Positions 36,841 to 45,643 of a DNA stretch of 64,000 nucleotides are shown one piece after another. This DNA comes from UBA10348 sp002469915 (GTDB lineage: Bacteria > Bacteroidota > Rhodothermia > Rhodothermales > UBA10348), in assembly GCA_029249345.1 (NCBI GenBank), contig JAQWHM010000022.1, forward strand, positions 62,001-126,000. The letters run 5' to 3'. Under the pieces are notes generated by a model. The model was not told where the DNA came from, searched no databases, and saw nothing but the letters and a program-made list of their open reading frames with translations. Every line of letters starts with the position of its first letter. Position 1 is the stretch's first letter. The position numbers were made by a program, and so were the translations under genes.

Positions 36841-37764
36841 CTATTCAATCTCGATCGTCTCAAGATGCACGGGTGGAATAACTCGGGTCTTTGGAGAAAT
36901 CCGGGCAACAGCCTCCATGAACGGAACGAGATTTCTGTCGTAGTTGGCCTCCTGCGAGAATCCATAAGGCAATCTAAAATTATCCCAGTGTGTGGGGATT
37001 ACAATGGCCGGCTTGCCTGTGACGTTGAGAAGACGTTCATCGTAGTTGTAGAGTCCGAGTCTGGATCCGTTGACGCCTGCCAATAGAATGTCCGGGTGAA
37101 TGTCCACAAGTTCTCGTTCCAGAAAGTTCATGGATCCCATCGTAAGCACTTCATGGTGATCAAATCGGGCCAAAAACTGAAGTGAACCGCCTTCGATGAA
37201 CTCATTGATTTGAAGCGGTGCGTTGAGTTCAGTGAATCGATCGTATCGGCGTGTGTCGTGGTAATGCTTCTCTCCCAGAGCAGAATGAATACCGGGAATG
37301 ACGCGAATAGAAAAGTCCTCGAATTGATAATCTTCGCCGCCCGCGACCGCGTATAACTGCTCATTTGGAACGCCGTAGGCCCTCAAGATCATGACGGTGG
37401 TTTCGGTGCCAATGACCTTGGCGCCCGTTTTCTTGGCGATGTATGGCACATCTCCCAAGTGGTCAAAATGGCTATGGTGAACCAGAATGAAATCAGCCTC
37501 GGTTATGTGCTGATCAATGAGGGCCGTATCTGCGGGGGCAATGTCTTCCCTTGCATAATTGGGGCGATCATCATCGGGGTGGCCACCGCCGCCATATTTG
37601 GCTCGTGTGATCCATGGATCTATCAGGACAACAACGTTACCGTCTGAAATCTCCCATCCCGCCGCACCCAGATATTTCATCTGAAGAGGCGTCTCTTGAG
37701 CTTGAACGACAGGAGCCAAAACAAATACAGTGAGCACAAGGGCCCATTTCTTCAATTTAAACAT
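36841..37764 (-). CDS. Secreted metallo-beta-lactamase-fold hydrolase (UlaG-like)
   Basis: 307 residues with a signal peptide (ALVLTVFVLAPVVQAQ). The metal motif is HHSHFDHLGD, matching HxHxDH, after DGNVVVLIDPWITR, and a late IVIPTHWDNFRLP supplies another histidine. It resembles UlaG/L-ascorbate-6-phosphate lactonase-like members but is exported, so the substrate is an open question. A GAGGAAT site precedes the ATG. It starts two bases after the RidA-like gene's stop and is followed 18 bases later by the broken sulfatase gene: one operon. Confidence 0.88.
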   Translation of the reverse strand: MFKLKKWALVLTVFVLAPVVQAQETPLQMKYLGAAGWEISDGNVVVLIDPWITRAKYGGGGHPDDDRPNYAREDIAPADTALIDQHITEADFILVHHSHFDHLGDVPYIAKKTGAKVIGTETTVMILRAYGVPNEQLYAVAGGEDYQFEDFSIRVIPGIHSALGEKHYHDTRRYDRFTELNAPLQINEFIEGGSLQFLARFDHHEVLTMGSMNFLERELVDIHPDILLAGVNGSRLGLYNYDERLLNVTGKPAIVIPTHWDNFRLPYGFSQEANYDRNLVPFMEAVARISPKTRVIPPVHLETIEIE

Positions 37765-37766
37765 GG

Positions 37767-38327
37767 TTATTCCTCGTCTCGAACTTCAACAATCATCTCG
37801 ATTTCCACCGCCTGACCGCGGGGAAGAGAGGCCATGCCAACTGCCGCGCGGGCGTGCCGCCCGCGCTCCCCAAATACTTCGACAATGAGATCAGAAAAAC
37901 CGTTGATGACAGCGGGTTGTTCGACGAAGTTCGGGTCAGAATTGACCATACCCAGTACTTTCACCACGCGTACTACTCGGTCTAGATTGCCCAGCATGTC
38001 CTTCAATACAGACAATTGGTTAATGGCCGTGAGACGTGCACCCGCATATCCTTCTTCGATCGTCAAACCCGCACCTAGTTTACCACGGAGTTCTGATCCA
38101 TCGGGATGTTTTGGGCCTTTTCCTGCTAGAAAGATCAAGTTGCCAGTCTGAACACCATTCACATAATTGGCAACCGGTTTGGGCGGTTGGGGCAGAACAA
38201 TACCCAATTCAGCGAGGCGTGCCTCTGGATTATATGCATCGTCCTGTCTAGCCGAGACATCAAGGGTAGTAGCGAATGAAAGGAGGATGGCACATATCGC
38301 CATTCCGAAGGGAGATAACCGCATCAT
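37767..38327 (-). CDS. RidA/YjgF-family protein with signal peptide
   Basis: 186 residues. After a hydrophobic leader (MAICAILLSFATTLDVSA) comes a RidA fold of the longer YjgF-like subgroup: LPQPPKPVANYVNGVQTGNLIFLAGKG and HARAAVGMASLPRGQAVEIEMI, in which the arginine of HARAAVG is at the position of the catalytic RidA arginine. RidA enzymes normally hydrolyse reactive enamines in the cytoplasm; an exported form is uncommon. First gene of the operon with the metallo-hydrolase and sulfatase. Confidence 0.88.
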   Translation of the reverse strand: MMRLSPFGMAICAILLSFATTLDVSARQDDAYNPEARLAELGIVLPQPPKPVANYVNGVQTGNLIFLAGKGPKHPDGSELRGKLGAGLTIEEGYAGARLTAINQLSVLKDMLGNLDRVVRVVKVLGMVNSDPNFVEQPAVINGFSDLIVEVFGERGRHARAAVGMASLPRGQAVEIEMIVEVRDEE

Positions 38328-38521
38328 GAGCAGAGTCTAAATAATGGTTCCGTTTTGATTGGAGGTTTCAGGGTACTCTTTTCCACGATCGAGTGCAATA
38401 TGTAGCCATAACAGAAGTCTCGATTCATACAACTTTGCGTAGGCAGTCGGCATTCGGAGAACCCCTATTCTTGGATGAGGTACATTCCGGAGACTCTTCT
38501 ATCACGCCTATTATCGATCCT

Positions 38522-40576
38522 ATGTTTGCAGTTGCTCTTCCATTCTTGAACGAATTGGTGGCGCTTTTTGTCGTCAGCGTGCTGGTAGCGTACCTCTGCT
38601 ACCGTCTGCGCCTTGTGCCTATCGCAGGTTTTTTGATTGCTGGAGTCATCATTGGGCCCAATAGTCTTGGTCTTGTTTACGACCAGAGCTTAGTTGATAT
38701 GCTGGCAGAGATTGGAGTGATTCTGCTGTTGTTCACGATTGGGTTGGAGTTCAGCCTGACTAAGCTCTCTCGTTTAGCCCGGGCCATTTTTGTTGGAGGT
38801 GGACTACAGGTCACCCTTTCGGTCGTCATTGTTCTTGGTGTGCTGTTGGCATTTGGAGTGGATTGGCAGGTTGGTGTCTATACAGGATGCCTGGTGGCAC
38901 TAAGTTCAACGGCTATCGTGCTGGGCTTACAATCTGAACGGGGTGAGACGGATTCTCCAACCGGGCAGCTTTCCCTTTCAATAGTCATTTTTCAGGATTT
39001 GGCTATTGTCTTGATGGTACTCTTTATCCCCATATTGGCCGGTGATGGGGTGACTATGGGTGAGCTGTTTTGGGTGCTCGGAAAGGCCATTTTGTTGATT
39101 GTGGGCGTCCTATTACTCGCGCGTCGGGTTATTCCGTGGGTCCTTGGTCACGTGATTCGAACACGTCGCCAAGAGATTTTCTTGCTTACCGTAGTGGCCA
39201 TTTGTTTTGGTACAGCCGCAGCTTCGAGCTACGCAGGAGTGAGTCTGGCGCTAGGTGCTTTTCTGGCCGGACTCGTAGTGAGCGAAAGTCGATATAGTGA
39301 ACATGCTTTGAGTGAGATTTTACCGTTACGTACGATTTTTAATGCTGTGTTCTTTGCCTCTGTGGGCATGTTATTAGATGTCGGCTTTTTAATAGACAAC
39401 CCTCTTCTAGTTTTGGCTACGGCTGGCTCAGTTGTGTTAATCAAGATTCTCACGACGACGGGAAGTGTCATCGTACTGGGATACCCGCTGCATATTGCGG
39501 CTGCAGCCGGATTGGGACTGGCTCAGATCGGTGAGTTTTCGTTTGTTTTGGAGCGGGCTGGTCGGGCTGCCGGCTTGTCGCCGGCAGGACTCGGTGAAAC
39601 GGGTGTTCAGGTGTTTATCGCGGCTACCGTATTGCTCATGTTATTGACCCCTTTTCAGATTCAAGCATCACATAGCTTTGGTGCTCTCCTATCCCGATTA
39701 CCCTTGCGCAGGCTAAAGCTCTTTAGAGAACCCGAACTGTCAACCAGCGTCGTTCCCATGGAGGATCATGTTGTTATTGTGGGGAATGGGCCTTCTGGAA
39801 AGCGATTGGTAGAAGTGCTCCAAGACAGGGGGATACCCTTTGTCGTGATTGAGATGAATTCAATACTGGTCGACGAGATGAAGGATCAAGGGATCAACGC
39901 AGTTTTTGGAGATGCGTCGCGCCCCCGAATTCTGGAAACGGCCGGTATCAAGACGGCTAAGATGTGCGTCGTGGTTATTAATGATGAGGCCAATGCACCG
40001 CGCGTAATTTATCTGGCGCGCTATCTAAATCCGACTTTGCAAATTGTGGCGAGAACACGTGCGGTTTCCAGCATGAAGTATTTGCAAGATGTGGGAGCTG
40101 ATATTGTGGTGCCGGAAGAAATGGAGACCACCGTGCGCATATTCAGTCATGTTCTCGGAGCGTATATGATTGCTCCTGAAGAAGTAGAGCGGCAAGTTCA
40201 GATCATTCGATCTGAGGAATATGGAATTATGCGAGGAAGTATTCAAGAAGCACATTTGATGGTGCTGCAGGGGCTAGATGAGGAGGGGATGCATACGCGC
40301 GCCGTCGCGGTGCGCGAGGGCGCGCCAGCAGCAAACAAGACGCTGGAAGAGTTGGCTCTCCGGCGTAAGCATCAACTTTCCGTACTTGTGGTTCGCCGTG
40401 CTGCGGAAACGATTGCAAATCCAGCAGGTGATTTTCTGATCCAAGCCGGAGATAGGCTTGTGCTGGTGGGAATGGCTTCACGGTTTGCGGAATGTGCCTC
40501 TCTTTTCCGCATGGAGCCTCCAGATCTTGGTGTAGTTTCAGATGTCATTACGCGGTTTCCTGATGAACTCAATTAG
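38522..40576 (+). CDS. Kef-type monovalent cation:proton antiporter (CPA2) with RCK domains
   Basis: 684 residues from the ATG at 38522, which starts directly before the first helix (FLNELVALFVVSVLVAYLCYRL); the upstream 43 codons are hydrophilic and not conserved. About twelve helices include VGCLVALSSTAIVLG-like GCLVALSSTAIVLGL and IVIFQDLAIV with its acidic transport residue. A TrkA-N/RCK nucleotide-binding domain starts near residue 415 (VVIVGNGPSGKRLVEVL) and a TrkA-C domain lies at about 600-680. It expels K+ or Na+ in exchange for protons under ligand control. Confidence 0.92.
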   Translation: MFAVALPFLNELVALFVVSVLVAYLCYRLRLVPIAGFLIAGVIIGPNSLGLVYDQSLVDMLAEIGVILLLFTIGLEFSLTKLSRLARAIFVGGGLQVTLSVVIVLGVLLAFGVDWQVGVYTGCLVALSSTAIVLGLQSERGETDSPTGQLSLSIVIFQDLAIVLMVLFIPILAGDGVTMGELFWVLGKAILLIVGVLLLARRVIPWVLGHVIRTRRQEIFLLTVVAICFGTAAASSYAGVSLALGAFLAGLVVSESRYSEHALSEILPLRTIFNAVFFASVGMLLDVGFLIDNPLLVLATAGSVVLIKILTTTGSVIVLGYPLHIAAAAGLGLAQIGEFSFVLERAGRAAGLSPAGLGETGVQVFIAATVLLMLLTPFQIQASHSFGALLSRLPLRRLKLFREPELSTSVVPMEDHVVIVGNGPSGKRLVEVLQDRGIPFVVIEMNSILVDEMKDQGINAVFGDASRPRILETAGIKTAKMCVVVINDEANAPRVIYLARYLNPTLQIVARTRAVSSMKYLQDVGADIVVPEEMETTVRIFSHVLGAYMIAPEEVERQVQIIRSEEYGIMRGSIQEAHLMVLQGLDEEGMHTRAVAVREGAPAANKTLEELALRRKHQLSVLVVRRAAETIANPAGDFLIQAGDRLVLVGMASRFAECASLFRMEPPDLGVVSDVITRFPDELN

Positions 40577-40670
40577 CGTTTCCTCATTTTAACGAGGTAC
40601 GAGATGACGATTTTTGTCCTGCTAGTGAGGTGCGACAACCCGTTTTTGAATCGCCCTGTTTAAACTCCAT

Positions 40671-41069
40671 TTGGACAACGGCTCTGCTGAAAAAGCTGAG
40701 TTAGCTGCGCTAAAAACCGAGATTGAGAGACTGATTGCTCTCATCAAGAGACACCTAGGTGTTCAAGCCGAAGTGTCGACGGCATTAACCGTTTCTCTCG
40801 ACGAAGTGAAGGACGTGGACGGACTGATGGCCTTTCTGTCCGAGGCCGAAGAGGAAATGGACCCAATGAAAATGTCCATACCGATCGATGAACTTGAGCG
40901 GATGTCGTTAAAAGTGCGTGAGGCAGGAGAGCGACATCATGCACCATTTGTGATCAAATGGTCAGAGGCCTTGTTCGAGGCCGTAATGATCTTCGATATC
41001 GAAACGATGAAATCACAATTGGATCAATTCAGCGAACTGGTTGAAATCTGTCGCAAGGAAGTCAGCTAA
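40671..41069 (+). CDS. Hypothetical helical protein
   Basis: 132 residues, charged and predicted helical throughout, opening with a coiled-coil-like KAELAALKTEIERLIALIKRH. No cysteine pairs, membrane helices or known motif. The start is uncertain: the first in-frame candidate after a stop is a TTG at 40671 without a ribosome site. I do not recognise the family. It lies about 95 bases after the Kef-type antiporter on the same strand, so a link to that transporter is possible but unsupported. Confidence 0.6.
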   Translation: MDNGSAEKAELAALKTEIERLIALIKRHLGVQAEVSTALTVSLDEVKDVDGLMAFLSEAEEEMDPMKMSIPIDELERMSLKVREAGERHHAPFVIKWSEALFEAVMIFDIETMKSQLDQFSELVEICRKEVS

Positions 41070-41156
41070 AACTAACCCTTGGCTTTGATCGGTGAGCCAG
41101 CGGATCGTATCTAAATTGTTATTCTGATCGAAGTACTCTCTGAAAACTGGTTGATT

Positions 41157-42008
41157 ATGTCTATTCGAAAGGAAATATTTCGCAGCTTCGGGTTTGTCGT
41201 TGTAAGCCTTGCTGTTTTCTACATCGTGATTCTACTTCTTTTTCGTCCTTCTCATGATCGCGAATGGCAGCTAGGCCACGAAGCACTTCCGCAGATTGTT
41301 TATTCCACTGAGAGCAGCCAGATATCCATTGCAAACTATCGAAATTTTGCATGGACTGAAGTGAATGCGGCTGACATCCAGTATGAAACTCGCTCCTTTG
41401 ATCTTGATCAAATGTCTGGAGTCGATGTGATTATCTCACATTTCGACGATTTTGAGGGCCTAGCGCATATATTTTTAAGTTTTGGATTTACTGACGGGAA
41501 TCAGGTTGTAGTATCTCTTGAAACGAGACGAGAATCAGACGAGTCCTTCTCACCACTCCTAGGGATTCTGCGGCAATACGAAATGATATACGTAGTGGGG
41601 TCTGAGAAAGACGTTGTGGGAGTTCGTACCGGACATCGAGATGAGCGCGTCTACTTATACCCGACTAAAGCCACGCCCGAACAGGCACGCCGCCTGTTTG
41701 ATTTGTTGGCTGTCAAAATCAACGATGTGTATAACGCTCCAACGATGTACAACACGCTGACAAACAACTGCACGAACGAGCTCACCAGGTCGGTAGAGGA
41801 AATGTCAGATATTGATTTTCCTCTTACTTGGAAAACAATCTTGCCAGGATACTTCGACGAAGTGCTGTACGATCTTGAACTTATTGACGGGGAAGGTGCT
41901 TTTTCTGCAGTAAAAGATCGTCATCTCATCGATAACACTCAGGTTGATGTAACTAGCGAGACCTATCGCGCAGATTTACGCAGATCTCTTAGCGCCAGCA
42001 TGGATTAA
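41157..42008 (+). CDS. DUF4105 membrane-anchored protein
   Basis: 283 residues from the ATG at 41157 with one N-terminal helix (FGFVVVSLAVFYIVILLLF). DUF4105 features follow: DIQYETRSFDLDQMSGVDVIISHF, HIFLSFGFTDG, and MYNTLTNNCTNEL, whose Asn-Cys-Thr is the conserved core and suggests a papain/NlpC-like active site. Function is unknown in the family. It is followed by a strong bidirectional terminator. Confidence 0.85.
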   Translation: MSIRKEIFRSFGFVVVSLAVFYIVILLLFRPSHDREWQLGHEALPQIVYSTESSQISIANYRNFAWTEVNAADIQYETRSFDLDQMSGVDVIISHFDDFEGLAHIFLSFGFTDGNQVVVSLETRRESDESFSPLLGILRQYEMIYVVGSEKDVVGVRTGHRDERVYLYPTKATPEQARRLFDLLAVKINDVYNAPTMYNTLTNNCTNELTRSVEEMSDIDFPLTWKTILPGYFDEVLYDLELIDGEGAFSAVKDRHLIDNTQVDVTSETYRADLRRSLSASMD

Positions 42009-42080
42009 TCAGGGAAGGCTAGTTATGCCACTCTGAAGACCCGCTCCCAGTACTGTTTCGGTCCGCACGTCGTGAAACAG

Positions 42081-42121
42081 AAAAAAGTCCTGTAACCATG
42101 ATGTGGCTACAGGACTTTTTT
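42081..42121. terminator. Bidirectional Rho-independent terminator
   Basis: A 14-base-pair stem (42081-42094 with 42108-42121) starts with AAAAAAGTCC and ends with GGACTTTTTT, so each strand has a T-run after the hairpin. It serves both the DUF4105 gene (plus) and tRNA-Gln (minus). The last T of the run is also the final A of the tRNA's encoded CCA end on the other strand. Confidence 0.92.
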
Positions 42122-42196
42122 GGTTGCCCTGCAAGGACTCGAACCTTGAACCTCCTGCTCCAGAGGCAGGCGCTCTGCCAGTTGAGCTACAGGGCA
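42121..42196 (-). tRNA. tRNA-Gln (anticodon CTG)
   Basis: The minus strand folds into a full cloverleaf: acceptor TGCCCTG/CAGGGCA, D-stem GCTC/GAGC, anticodon stem CCTGC/GCAGG with loop CTCTGGA (anticodon CTG, reading CAG codons), and T-arm CAAGG-TTCGAGT-CCTTG. The U1-A72 pair is typical of bacterial tRNA-Gln. Discriminator A and CCA are encoded (42121-42124). A hairpin terminator follows immediately. Confidence 0.95.
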
Positions 42197-42225
42197 ATAA
42201 ATCAGGCATTCCGGCTGGCTCCGGT

Positions 42226-42254
42226 TAAATACGGTGCATCAATGCCTATTGCAA
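42226..42254 (-). promoter_or_regulatory. Possible promoter of tRNA-Gln
   Basis: On the minus strand TTG (42252-42254) is separated by 20 bases from TATTTA (42226-42231), about 30 bases before the tRNA 5' end. Spacing suits a Bacteroidota-type -33/-7 promoter, though the -7 element departs from TAnnTTTG. Confidence 0.22.
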
Positions 42255-42324
42255 TCATGGAGTTCCATTTTGGGAGGGAGAATGCTCTTATTTGCGGAGT
42301 CTTTAAGGAGCAGGTATACTGCCG

Positions 42325-43743
42325 TTGATCTTGCTCATAAGCCACATTCTGATTTTGGAACCCGGATTTTGGTCTTTGCTACCACTCTTGGTGGCTCTTC
42401 TCTTTGCATTTGTGACTCGTTCAGCGATTCCTGCCTTGCTTGGCGGCGTCATTGTGGGCGCGTTCATGATGGGTGGAAATCCGGTCATTGGACTGAATAA
42501 CATCTTTCAGGAAGCGCTGGGAAATGGCAATTTCATCTGGATATGCCAAATTGTATTGTCCATCGGTGTCCTGACGGAATTGTTTAAGAGGAGTGGCGCC
42601 ATATCCGGATTTGCTGCGCGTTTGGATCAAATGGGTGATTCCAAGAAATCGGTACGGCTTACTACCTGGGGGTTGGGGCTACTGATTATAGATGACTACT
42701 TCAGTCCGCTACTGACGGGTACCATTATGCGACCCCTCTCAGACAAGGCGCGAATCCCAAGGGAAAAGCTGGCTTACCTTTTGGACGCCCTGACCTCGCC
42801 GGTTTGCGTGCTTGTACCGTTTCTTGCCTACGGAGCTTATATCGCAAGTCTTATCGTCGCCCAAGGTGGTGCTGAGGCCACTCCCGAGGCAGGTATGGCC
42901 CTCTATATTCGTTCCATTCCGTTCAATTTTTATTCGATCATAACGGTACTCTTCGCTGGCGGAATTGCGTTGGGGTGGATTCCAGATTTTGGCCCTATGA
43001 GACGGGCAGAAAACCGCGTGGCATTAACCGGCGAACTCATAAGGCCCGGAGCTTCTCCACTCATCTCGGATTCAGAGCTTCCTGATGCAAGGCCCTCGAC
43101 TGGGCTATCATTAGCGCTGTATTTGGGCATACCCATCATGCTCATCATGACGATTGCACTAGGTAGCTATTGGGTATATCGAGAGATTTTGATCGCGGAA
43201 GCCTTTATGACGGCAGTGGCCTACTTGTCTGTCACTATGTCGCTTAAAGGGCATTTTAAGTCATTGGGAGAGCTAGTGGATGTCGCCATGAAAGGCATAA
43301 TGAGTATTCTTCCGGCATTACTAATTATTGCGTTCGCGTACAGTTTGAATACGGTCACTGAAAACCTAGGTGCTGCGGCTTGGCTCATCGGTGTTTCCAA
43401 GGGTATGATGACCAAAGGCTTATTGGTTGCTATCACATTTGTGCTAGCGGCGATCATTTCATTTTCTACGGGTACGTCTTGGGGCACGTTTGCGCTTGTC
43501 ATGCCTCTGGCCCTACCACTAGCTTATGCCTTTTCCTCGGGGCCATCAGACCCGTTGGTACTCGAAACGATTGCTGCGGTGACCGGAGGAGGCATTTTCG
43601 GAGACCATGCATCTCCGGTTTCAGATACGTCCGTGTTGTCTTCTGCTGGTGCTGGAAGCGACCACATGGACCATATTATCACCCAGCTTCCTTATGCTTT
43701 GACGGTCGCAGGAGCTACAGCGTTACTGTATCTGTTCATTTAG
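42325..43743 (+). CDS. NhaC-type Na+/H+ antiporter family protein
   Basis: 472 residues with about 11-12 membrane helices. The family's conserved stretches are visible: LPLLVALLFAFVTRSAIPALLGGVIVGAF, LLIIDDYFSPLLTGTIMRP (acidic pair in the membrane), SFSTGTSWGTFALVMPLALPLA and GGGIFGDHASPVSDTSVLSS. These belong to the NhaC/malate-lactate antiporter superfamily, which exchanges Na+ for protons or organic acids. The start is a TTG at 42325; an AAGGAG at 42305-42310 is rather distant, so a nearby TTG at 42331 is equally possible. The gene overlaps the acyltransferase tail to tail by eight bases. Confidence 0.88.
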   Translation: MILLISHILILEPGFWSLLPLLVALLFAFVTRSAIPALLGGVIVGAFMMGGNPVIGLNNIFQEALGNGNFIWICQIVLSIGVLTELFKRSGAISGFAARLDQMGDSKKSVRLTTWGLGLLIIDDYFSPLLTGTIMRPLSDKARIPREKLAYLLDALTSPVCVLVPFLAYGAYIASLIVAQGGAEATPEAGMALYIRSIPFNFYSIITVLFAGGIALGWIPDFGPMRRAENRVALTGELIRPGASPLISDSELPDARPSTGLSLALYLGIPIMLIMTIALGSYWVYREILIAEAFMTAVAYLSVTMSLKGHFKSLGELVDVAMKGIMSILPALLIIAFAYSLNTVTENLGAAAWLIGVSKGMMTKGLLVAITFVLAAIISFSTGTSWGTFALVMPLALPLAYAFSSGPSDPLVLETIAAVTGGGIFGDHASPVSDTSVLSSAGAGSDHMDHIITQLPYALTVAGATALLYLFI

Positions 43744-44491
43744 CTAATCCGTCAACGTGTTCTGGTGAGACCGCTCGCCAGTCTGCTATGTGCTGTATGA
43801 TTTGGGCGCGAACGTGATCACGTAACTCGGTGCCACTTCCTTCCCATGACTCGGTTGAGATGGGGTCGAAAACGTGGAGTCGGATCAGAGAACCTGCGCC
43901 AAATTTCCATCCGTCTCTGGGCAATGCATCGAATGCGCCATCAAGCGCCAAGGGGAGAATGGGAATACCAAGCTTTAGCGCCAGTTTGAAACCTCCATCA
44001 TTGAAATCGCCGACCGTACCATCCATAGATCGTGTACCCTCCGGCATAATCATCACACTGATATGTTTTTGGAGACGATCCTTTACATCAATCATGACCT
44101 GGGCTCGGCTTCTTCTGGATTCACGATGAACCGGAATGTCGTTGGCCATTTGCAACATCCATCCCATAATTGGCAAACTGAATAAGGATGCTTTTCCTAC
44201 CCATTTCATGTCCCAAGGCAGGACACTAACCAAAGGAATGTCTGCCAGAGACTGGTGGTTTCCGACGACGATATAGGGTTTCCTCATGTCGGATGGCATG
44301 GTCCCAGACACCTTGAGCGTCCAAGCAGGATTCACTTTTACCATCCATGATCCAAGTCGTCTGAATTGACGACCTGTCGCATATTTTCCCGCATCCCGGT
44401 CAATTAACCAGGTGATGCCCATAACGGGAAGAAAGATGAGTATGAGCATGGAGGAGGAGAACCAGACCCATGCGGAACGAATAAAGACCAA
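43736..44491 (-). CDS. plsC: 1-acyl-sn-glycerol-3-phosphate acyltransferase (PlsC family)
   Basis: 251 residues. The start is a TTG at 44491 supported by GGAGG six bases upstream; the nearby ATG is out of frame. An N-terminal helix (VWFSSSMLILIFLPVMGITW) anchors it in the membrane. Acyltransferase motifs are VGNHQSLADIPL (HX4D), IPVHRESRRS, MPEGTRS and PILPLALDGAF. It makes phosphatidic acid in phospholipid synthesis. Divergent from the YwaF-type gene. Confidence 0.9.
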   Translation of the reverse strand: MVFIRSAWVWFSSSMLILIFLPVMGITWLIDRDAGKYATGRQFRRLGSWMVKVNPAWTLKVSGTMPSDMRKPYIVVGNHQSLADIPLVSVLPWDMKWVGKASLFSLPIMGWMLQMANDIPVHRESRRSRAQVMIDVKDRLQKHISVMIMPEGTRSMDGTVGDFNDGGFKLALKLGIPILPLALDGAFDALPRDGWKFGAGSLIRLHVFDPISTESWEGSGTELRDHVRAQIIQHIADWRAVSPEHVDGLAK

Positions 44492-44602
44492 GGTTGGCCT
44501 CCATGAGGTAACGGGTTAAAAGGTCCATGCAAAATAGAGCGTGTTCGGGAGACTTGCCGAATAATGACTTTTTCCTAAATTTATGGTCTACTAACTCTCA
44601 GT

Positions 44603-45346
44603 TTGGCCTTGGATTACTTCTTTTCTACCGCAATTAATCCTGATCACCCCTTCGTTCTGTTCGGGGTATCTCATTTACTGGTCGTATTGTGGGTCATTTT
44701 CTTCGGATGGATCGTAATCCGAACGGGAATGAAGGCGAACGAGAAACGCAGAAATTATATTCGGAGAGTGCTAATTGTTCTGTTCCTGATTTGGGAAGTC
44801 GAATGGCAAGCGTGGCACCTCATTACAGACACCTGGTCTCTTCAGGACACGTTACCTCTGCACCTGTGCAGCATAATGATTTGGTTTTCCATTTATGGCC
44901 TGTGGAAACGCAAACGGTGGACGTTCACTCTTATGTACTTTTTTGGCATAGCGGGGGCAATTCAGGCCGTCATTACCCCTGATGCGACGTATGCTTTTCC
45001 TCACGTCCGTTTTTTGAATACCATGTTTTCCCACAGCCTGTTGGTAACGAGTGGATTTTGGGTGGTGTTTGTGGAAGGATATCGGCCTCGGATGAAGGAT
45101 CTATGGGGTGCATTCGCCGCGATCAATGGGTATGCGGTCGTAATGATATTCGTCAATCAGGCGTTGGGATCTAAGTATCTGTATATGGGGCAGAAGCCTG
45201 AAACCGCATCTTTGCTAGACTTCTTTCCACCGTGGCCGTTTTACTTTCCCATTCTGGAGGCCATCCTATTGCTCGTTATGGTGGGAATGTATCTACCCTT
45301 TCGAAAAAGTGAAGGCAAGCGGCGTGAGTTATCTCCTTCGGAGTAA
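44603..45346 (+). CDS. YwaF/TIGR02206-family membrane protein
   Basis: 247 residues with about six or seven helices. The LPLHLCSIMIWFSIYGLW motif and the run IQAVITPDATYAFPHVRFLNTMFSHSLLV (here cited by its parts, residues about 120-150) are characteristic of the TIGR02206 family, of unknown function. The start is a TTG at 44603 with no ribosome site; a second TTG two codons on is possible. No Kef or transporter motif. Confidence 0.82.
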   Translation: MALDYFFSTAINPDHPFVLFGVSHLLVVLWVIFFGWIVIRTGMKANEKRRNYIRRVLIVLFLIWEVEWQAWHLITDTWSLQDTLPLHLCSIMIWFSIYGLWKRKRWTFTLMYFFGIAGAIQAVITPDATYAFPHVRFLNTMFSHSLLVTSGFWVVFVEGYRPRMKDLWGAFAAINGYAVVMIFVNQALGSKYLYMGQKPETASLLDFFPPWPFYFPILEAILLLVMVGMYLPFRKSEGKRRELSPSE

Positions 45347-45405
45347 CACGTTTGTTTAGGACCCAGAATAATGGGTCTGGGCATAATGGGCTCGCAGATA
45401 AAAAA

Positions 45406-45437
45406 CGGGGCGGGCCTTCAATTGAAGGCCCGCCCCG
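45406..45437 (-). terminator. GC-rich terminator of remnant copy A
   Basis: A perfect 32-base palindrome (CGGGGCGGGCCTTCAA and its complement). On the minus strand it is followed by TTTTTTAT, as in a Rho-independent terminator. No such T-run follows on the plus strand. Almost the same hairpin stands at 48419-48452. Confidence 0.88.
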
Positions 45438-45461
45438 ATGCGCTCTCTGATTGACTAGGAA

Positions 45462-45507
45462 GCGCTATCCTCTACCCAAGATATTAAGCTTAGTTATTTG
45501 TGATCGT
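45462..45507 (-). repeat. Repeat block 1, copy A
   Basis: 46 bases identical at 43 positions to 48477-48522. The block covers the last codons and the stop of the decayed gene and the bases leading to the terminator hairpin. Confidence 0.9.
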
Positions 45508-45643
45508 ATAGGTGATGGTGCGGACGTTGATGGTAACTTGCTGTGAGGCTTTGTTGCTCTGAGCAAAAGAAGCGGCGTTTTATGGACTGTCTTGGGTAGA
45601 GTGTCTCAGCATCCGTGTGACGCTGTTGTGCCCAGAGAACTAC
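45490..45643 (-). pseudogene. Remnant copy A of a decayed gene end
   Basis: The minus strand ends a short open stretch with VRTITYTITNN and TAA (45490-45492), followed by the terminator at 45406-45437. Upstream the frame closes at a TAA, and a second coding-like scrap (SSLGTTASH) appears near 45630 in another frame. Both scraps match remnant copy B at 48505-48759. No start codon, ribosome site or continuous frame remains. I do not recognise the parent protein. Confidence 0.55.
45615..45643 (-). repeat. Repeat block 2, copy A
   Basis: 29 bases identical at 27 positions to 48667-48695. It lies at the upstream end of the remnant; the sequence between blocks 1 and 2 differs in length and content between the copies. 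Confidence 0.85.

Noticed and set aside
38393..38521. 43-codon extension of the Kef-type antiporter
   Set aside because: It is hydrophilic, unlike any antiporter start, and the first membrane helix begins right after the ATG at 38522.
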